A DNA stretch of 64,000 bases from positions 868,001-932,000 of the forward strand of contig CAVTIR010000005.1 of assembly GCA_963734665.1 (NCBI GenBank). Reading direction: 5' to 3'. Below, piece by piece: positions 61,194 to 64,000 of this stretch. Source of the stretch: Trebonia sp963734665. Its GTDB lineage: Bacteria > Actinomycetota > Actinomycetes > Streptosporangiales > Streptosporangiaceae. Positions within the stretch are counted from its first letter, which is position 1, and each line of letters begins with the position of its first letter. The position numbers were made by a program, and so were the translations under genes. A model generated the notes under the pieces. It ran no database searches, was not told where the DNA came from, and saw nothing but the letters and a program-made list of their open reading frames with translations.

Positions 61194-62096
61194 ATGTGGG
61201 AGGTCCGCCGGCTCCGGCTGCTGCGCGAGCTGTCTGTCCGGGGCACCATCGCGGCGGTTGCGGATGCCATGCACCAGAGTCCCTCGTCGGTGTCGCAGCA
61301 ACTGACTCAGCTTGAGCGCGAAGTGGGCTTGCCGCTTTTGCGCAAGTCAGGGCGGGGGGTGCAGCTCACCCCGCAGGCCGAGATCCTGGTCGAGCACACC
61401 GAGGCGATTCTCCAACGGCTTGAGCTGGCCGAGTCACACGTGCTGAAGTCGGTGAACGAGCCGGTCGGCACGGTCCGGCTGGCGATCTTCCAGTCCGCGG
61501 CGCTCGCCCTGATCCCGCGCACGCTTGCGCAGTTGCGCGCAAGGCATGCCGATCTCCGGGTCACCGTGACGCAGCGTGAGCCGGAGACGGCGCTGCTCGA
61601 GACCTTCGCTCGTGACTTCAACCTGGTCGTCGCCGAGCAGTACCCCGGCCACGCCGCCCCGTGGCATCGCGAGCTCGACAGGGACGCTCTGGTCGAGGAC
61701 TCGATCCGGCTCGCGGTGCCCGCGGAGTGGACGGGAATCGGGTCGCTCGCCGGCGCGGCCGACGTGCCGTGGGTGGCCGAGCCGCACGGTGCTGCCTCCC
61801 GGCACTACGCGGAGCAGACCTGCCGGCTGGCCGGCTTCGATCCCGACGTCCGCTACGAAACGGCCGACCTCCAGGTACACGTCGCCCTGATCGCCTCGGG
61901 CAACGCGGTCGCCCTGATGCCGGGTCTCATGTGGCAGGGGCAGCCGCATCCGTCCGTGCGCCTCATCGAGTTGCCGGGGCGGCCCCGGCGCACCGTCTTC
62001 ACGGCGGCCCGCCGGTCAACGACCGCTCGCCCGTCGGTCGTCGCGGTACGGGCCGCCCTGCAGGAGGCGGCGCGAGGGCTGGCACCGGAGGATTAG
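61194..62096 (+). CDS. LysR family regulator, probably of putA
   Basis: 300 residues. Helix-turn-helix VRRLRLLRELSVRGTIAAVA, DAMHQSPSSVSQQLTQLERE, VGLPLLRKSGRGVQLTPQAE, then a linker helix and a two-lobed periplasmic-binding-like effector domain (GTVRLAIFQSAALALIPRTL, LIASGNAVALMPGLMWQGQP). The pattern is similar to the PutR/AsnC-independent LysR controls of proline degradation. It is divergent from putA with 87 bases between starts. The inducer is presumably proline. Confidence 0.92.
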   Translation: MWEVRRLRLLRELSVRGTIAAVADAMHQSPSSVSQQLTQLEREVGLPLLRKSGRGVQLTPQAEILVEHTEAILQRLELAESHVLKSVNEPVGTVRLAIFQSAALALIPRTLAQLRARHADLRVTVTQREPETALLETFARDFNLVVAEQYPGHAAPWHRELDRDALVEDSIRLAVPAEWTGIGSLAGAADVPWVAEPHGAASRHYAEQTCRLAGFDPDVRYETADLQVHVALIASGNAVALMPGLMWQGQPHPSVRLIELPGRPRRTVFTAARRSTTARPSVVAVRAALQEAARGLAPED

Positions 62097-62121
62097 CGCG
62101 CGGGGCCGTCGCCCCGCGCGC
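62096..62121 (+). terminator. Hairpin terminator between lysR and the ABC importer genes
   Basis: Perfect 11-base stem GCGCGCGGGGC / GCCCCGCGCGC with a CGTC loop directly at the lysR stop codon, in the gap to the convergent oppF-like gene, so it probably works in both directions. Right after it, GGGACCCCTCAGGAA occurs twice (62122 and 62147). Confidence 0.75.
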
Positions 62122-62129
62122 GGGACCCC

Positions 62130-63167
62130 TCAGGAAGCCTGCGCCGGGGACCCCTCAGGAAAGTGGCAGGCGACCTGATGGGAGGGCGCGGCCTCGGCCA
62201 GCGGCGGCTCCACGGAGCGGCAGATGTCCTGGGCCTTCCAGCACCGGGTCTGGAAGCGGCAGCCGGTCGGCGGGTGGAGCGGCGACGGCGCCTCGCCCGT
62301 GAGCCTGATCCGGGTGCGCTCCGCGCGGACCTGCGGGTCCATGACCGGCGCGGCGGACATCAGCGCGGTGGCGTACGGGTGCCGGGGGCTGCTGTACAGG
62401 TCGTCGCTGCTGGCCAGCTCGACGATCTTGCCGAGGTACATGACCGCAACCCGGTCGGCGATGTGCCGCACCACCGACAAGTCATGGGCGATGAAGACCA
62501 GGGTGAGATCGCGGCTGGCCTTCAGTTCGGTGAGCAGGTTGATGACCTGCGCCTGGACGGACACGTCCAGTGCGGAGACCGGCTCGTCGGCCACGATCAG
62601 CCGAGGGTTGAGCGCGATGGCCCGGGCGATGCCGATCCGCTGGCGCTGGCCGCCAGAGAACTCGTTCGGATAGCGGTTGTAGTGCTCCGGGCTCAGCCCG
62701 ACCTGTTCGAGCAGTCGCTGGACGGTGGCCCGGATGCCGCCGGGGGGCTTCATCTTCTGGTAGCGGAACGGCGCTCCGATGATCGTCCCGACGGTGTGCC
62801 GCGGGTTCAGCGACGAGTACGGGTCCTGAAAGATCATCTGGATGTCGCGGCTCAGCCTGCGGCGGTCACCGCGCCCGGTCCAGGTGAGGTCCTCGCCGTC
62901 GAACGTCATCCGGCCGGCCGTGGGCGGGAGCAAGCCGGCCAGCATCCGGCCAGTGGTGGACTTGCCGCAGCCGGTCTCGCCGACGACGCCGAGGGTCTCC
63001 CCGCGGTCCAGCGTGAACGAGATGCCGTCTACGGCCTTGAGGTGCTCGGCCGAGCGGCCGAACAGCACCCCGCCGGACACGGGGAAGTGCTTCTTCAGCC
63101 CGTCGACCGACAGCAGCGGCCCGGTCGGCACGGAGGCTGCCGGGCTGGTTGGCATGGTGGTGGTCAC
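62130..63167 (-). CDS. Peptide ABC importer ATP-binding protein (OppF/DppF-like)
   Basis: 345 residues from a GTG. Walker A VVGETGCGKSTTGRMLAGLL, Q-loop IQMIFQDPYSSLNPRHTVGT, ABC signature NEFSGGQRQRIGIARAIALN, Walker B RLIVADEPVSALDVS, switch His in LVFIAHDLSVVRHIADR. The C-terminal oligo-binding part has Cys residues (CRFQTRCWKAQDIC, HQVACHFPEG) that can hold a 4Fe-4S cluster in this family. The start GTG overlaps the stop of the oppD-like gene (GTGA), so both ATPases are made together. Confidence 0.93.
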   Translation of the reverse strand: MTTTMPTSPAASVPTGPLLSVDGLKKHFPVSGGVLFGRSAEHLKAVDGISFTLDRGETLGVVGETGCGKSTTGRMLAGLLPPTAGRMTFDGEDLTWTGRGDRRRLSRDIQMIFQDPYSSLNPRHTVGTIIGAPFRYQKMKPPGGIRATVQRLLEQVGLSPEHYNRYPNEFSGGQRQRIGIARAIALNPRLIVADEPVSALDVSVQAQVINLLTELKASRDLTLVFIAHDLSVVRHIADRVAVMYLGKIVELASSDDLYSSPRHPYATALMSAAPVMDPQVRAERTRIRLTGEAPSPLHPPTGCRFQTRCWKAQDICRSVEPPLAEAAPSHQVACHFPEGSPAQAS

Positions 63168-64000
63168 AGCGACGATTTCACCTCTTCAAGGAAGATCCGG
63201 GATCGGACGTCGTCGTCCAGATGACAGGCCGACCAGTGGTCCGGCCCGACCTGGCGCAGGACGGGCCGGGTGGTTGCGGCGAGGTCGTTCGTGTGGGTGT
63301 CGTACTGGCACCTGGCGCGGAACGGGCACCCCGCTGGCACGTCGACGAGGCTAGGCGGGGAACCGGGAATGGCATTCAGGCGGTCCTGGCGGCTCCGCTC
63401 CAGCCGCGGCATGGACCGCAGCAGCCCCCAGGTATAGGGGTGCTGCGGCGACTCGAGGACCCGGGCGGCGGTGCCCTGCTCCGCGACCTGCCCGGCGTAC
63501 ATCACCAGGACCTGGTCGGCGATCTCGGCGACGACGCCGAGGTCGTGGGTGATCATGATCACGGAGGTCTGGGACTCCGCCCGGATCTCCATGATCAGGT
63601 CGAGAATCTGCGACTGCACCGTGACGTCGAGCGCGGTGGTCGGCTCGTCGGCGATCAGCAGCTGAGGGTCGCAGCTGAGCGCCATGGCGATCATGGCGCG
63701 CTGCCGCATCCCGCCCGAGTACTGGTGCGGATAGTCGTGTGCCCGGCGCTCCGGTTGCGGGATGCCCACCCGGCCAAGCATCTCCACCGCCCGGTTCCAG
63801 GCGGCCTTGCGGGACACCTGGTTCTTGGCCTTGTACGCCTCGGCGATCTGCCAGCCGACGGTGTAATACGGGTGCATCGCGGACAGCGGGTCCTGATAGA
63901 TCATCGTCATCGCGGCGCCCCGCAGTTGCAGGATCCGCCGCGGGTCCGCGCCGACAAGCTCCTCACCAGCGAACTTAATGCTCCCGGTTATCTGAGAGCC
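63164..64000 (-). CDS. Peptide ABC importer ATP-binding protein (OppD/DppD-like), partial at the right edge
   Basis: At least 278 codons, still open at base 64000, so Walker A is missing. Visible: TMIYQDPLSAMHPYYTVGWQ (Q-loop), QYSGGMRQRAMIAMALSCDP (signature), QLLIADEPTTALDVTVQSQI (Walker B), VIMITHDLGVVAEIADQVLV (switch), and the Cys-rich tail GCPFRARCQYD, ACHLDDDVR. It pairs with the oppF-like ATPase to power uptake of oligopeptides; permease and binding-protein genes are expected beyond the window. Confidence 0.93.
   Translation of the reverse strand, partial: GSQITGSIKFAGEELVGADPRRILQLRGAAMTMIYQDPLSAMHPYYTVGWQIAEAYKAKNQVSRKAAWNRAVEMLGRVGIPQPERRAHDYPHQYSGGMRQRAMIAMALSCDPQLLIADEPTTALDVTVQSQILDLIMEIRAESQTSVIMITHDLGVVAEIADQVLVMYAGQVAEQGTAARVLESPQHPYTWGLLRSMPRLERSRQDRLNAIPGSPPSLVDVPAGCPFRARCQYDTHTNDLAATTRPVLRQVGPDHWSACHLDDDVRSRIFLEEVKSSL

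Overview
The window reads as chromosomal DNA from a high-GC actinomycete. The codon third positions are almost all G or C, and the family content is typical of soil actinobacteria: TIGR03086/mycothiol-isomerase-like proteins, an F420-type Ddn reductase, a TIGR02960-type sigma factor with a SnoaL tail, DUF2332, DUF2255, DUF899, actinobacterial lipoproteins and many TetR/MarR/MerR/ArsR/HxlR/LysR regulators. No rRNA, tRNA, CRISPR, phage module or large biosynthetic cluster is visible, so the genus cannot be fixed; a large-genome Streptosporangiales/Catenulisporales-like soil organism fits.

Layout. 1-9 kb: a secreted beta-propeller-like protein cut by the left edge, a TetR/MMPL divergon with a palindromic operator, an aldo/keto reductase/TetR divergon, a TIGR03086 protein and a DUF2332 protein. 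9-13 kb: decayed DNA with an internally deleted threonine dehydratase, a transposase scrap, a serine hydrolase, and a tiny two-gene unit (35 and 44 codons, overlapping, followed by a strong hairpin). 13-17 kb: lipoprotein, acetamidase-like enzyme, MerR/SDR divergon. 17-19 kb: a sigma factor fused, through an apparent frameshift, to a membrane and extracytoplasmic Ig-like region. 19-25 kb: HxlR/HtrA-type protease divergon, YjbR protein, PH-like membrane protein, and an operon of one HSL-type hydrolase and two SDRs. 25-32 kb: a large MalT/LuxR-type regulator, a decayed FAA-hydrolase-like gene, an ArsR/metallo-beta-lactamase-fold operon with twin palindromes, and a 250-bp MITE with a 6-bp target duplication.

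32-42 kb: a lipoprotein and a membrane Ser/Thr kinase whose extracellular seven-repeat propeller is broken by two frameshifts; then an esterase, nitroreductase, AhpD-like protein, hypothetical proteins, a quinone oxidoreductase and DUF2255. 42-50 kb: acyl-CoA synthetase, SDR, a MazF toxin with an RHH antitoxin carrying an internal duplication, an APH(6)-like phosphotransferase, SnoaL-like protein and haloalkane dehalogenase. 49-53 kb: a compact plus-strand run (sigma factor, TIGR03086, DUF899, Ddn-like) and a HigB/HigA-type locus whose toxin has lost its middle. 53-57 kb: a tandem YbjQ-like protein, a DHA2 drug exporter with its TetR repressor and a clear palindrome, and an HD protein. 57-64 kb: a fused PutA with a divergent LysR regulator, then two ATPases of a peptide ABC importer running off the right edge.

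Most genes are one- or two-gene stress, detoxification and sensing units, each with its own repressor. Between them lie many small scars (fragments, internal deletions, frameshifts, solo repeats), suggesting an accessory, fast-turnover part of the chromosome. The frameshifts in the kinase and sigma genes may also be base-call errors; this cannot be settled from the sequence alone.
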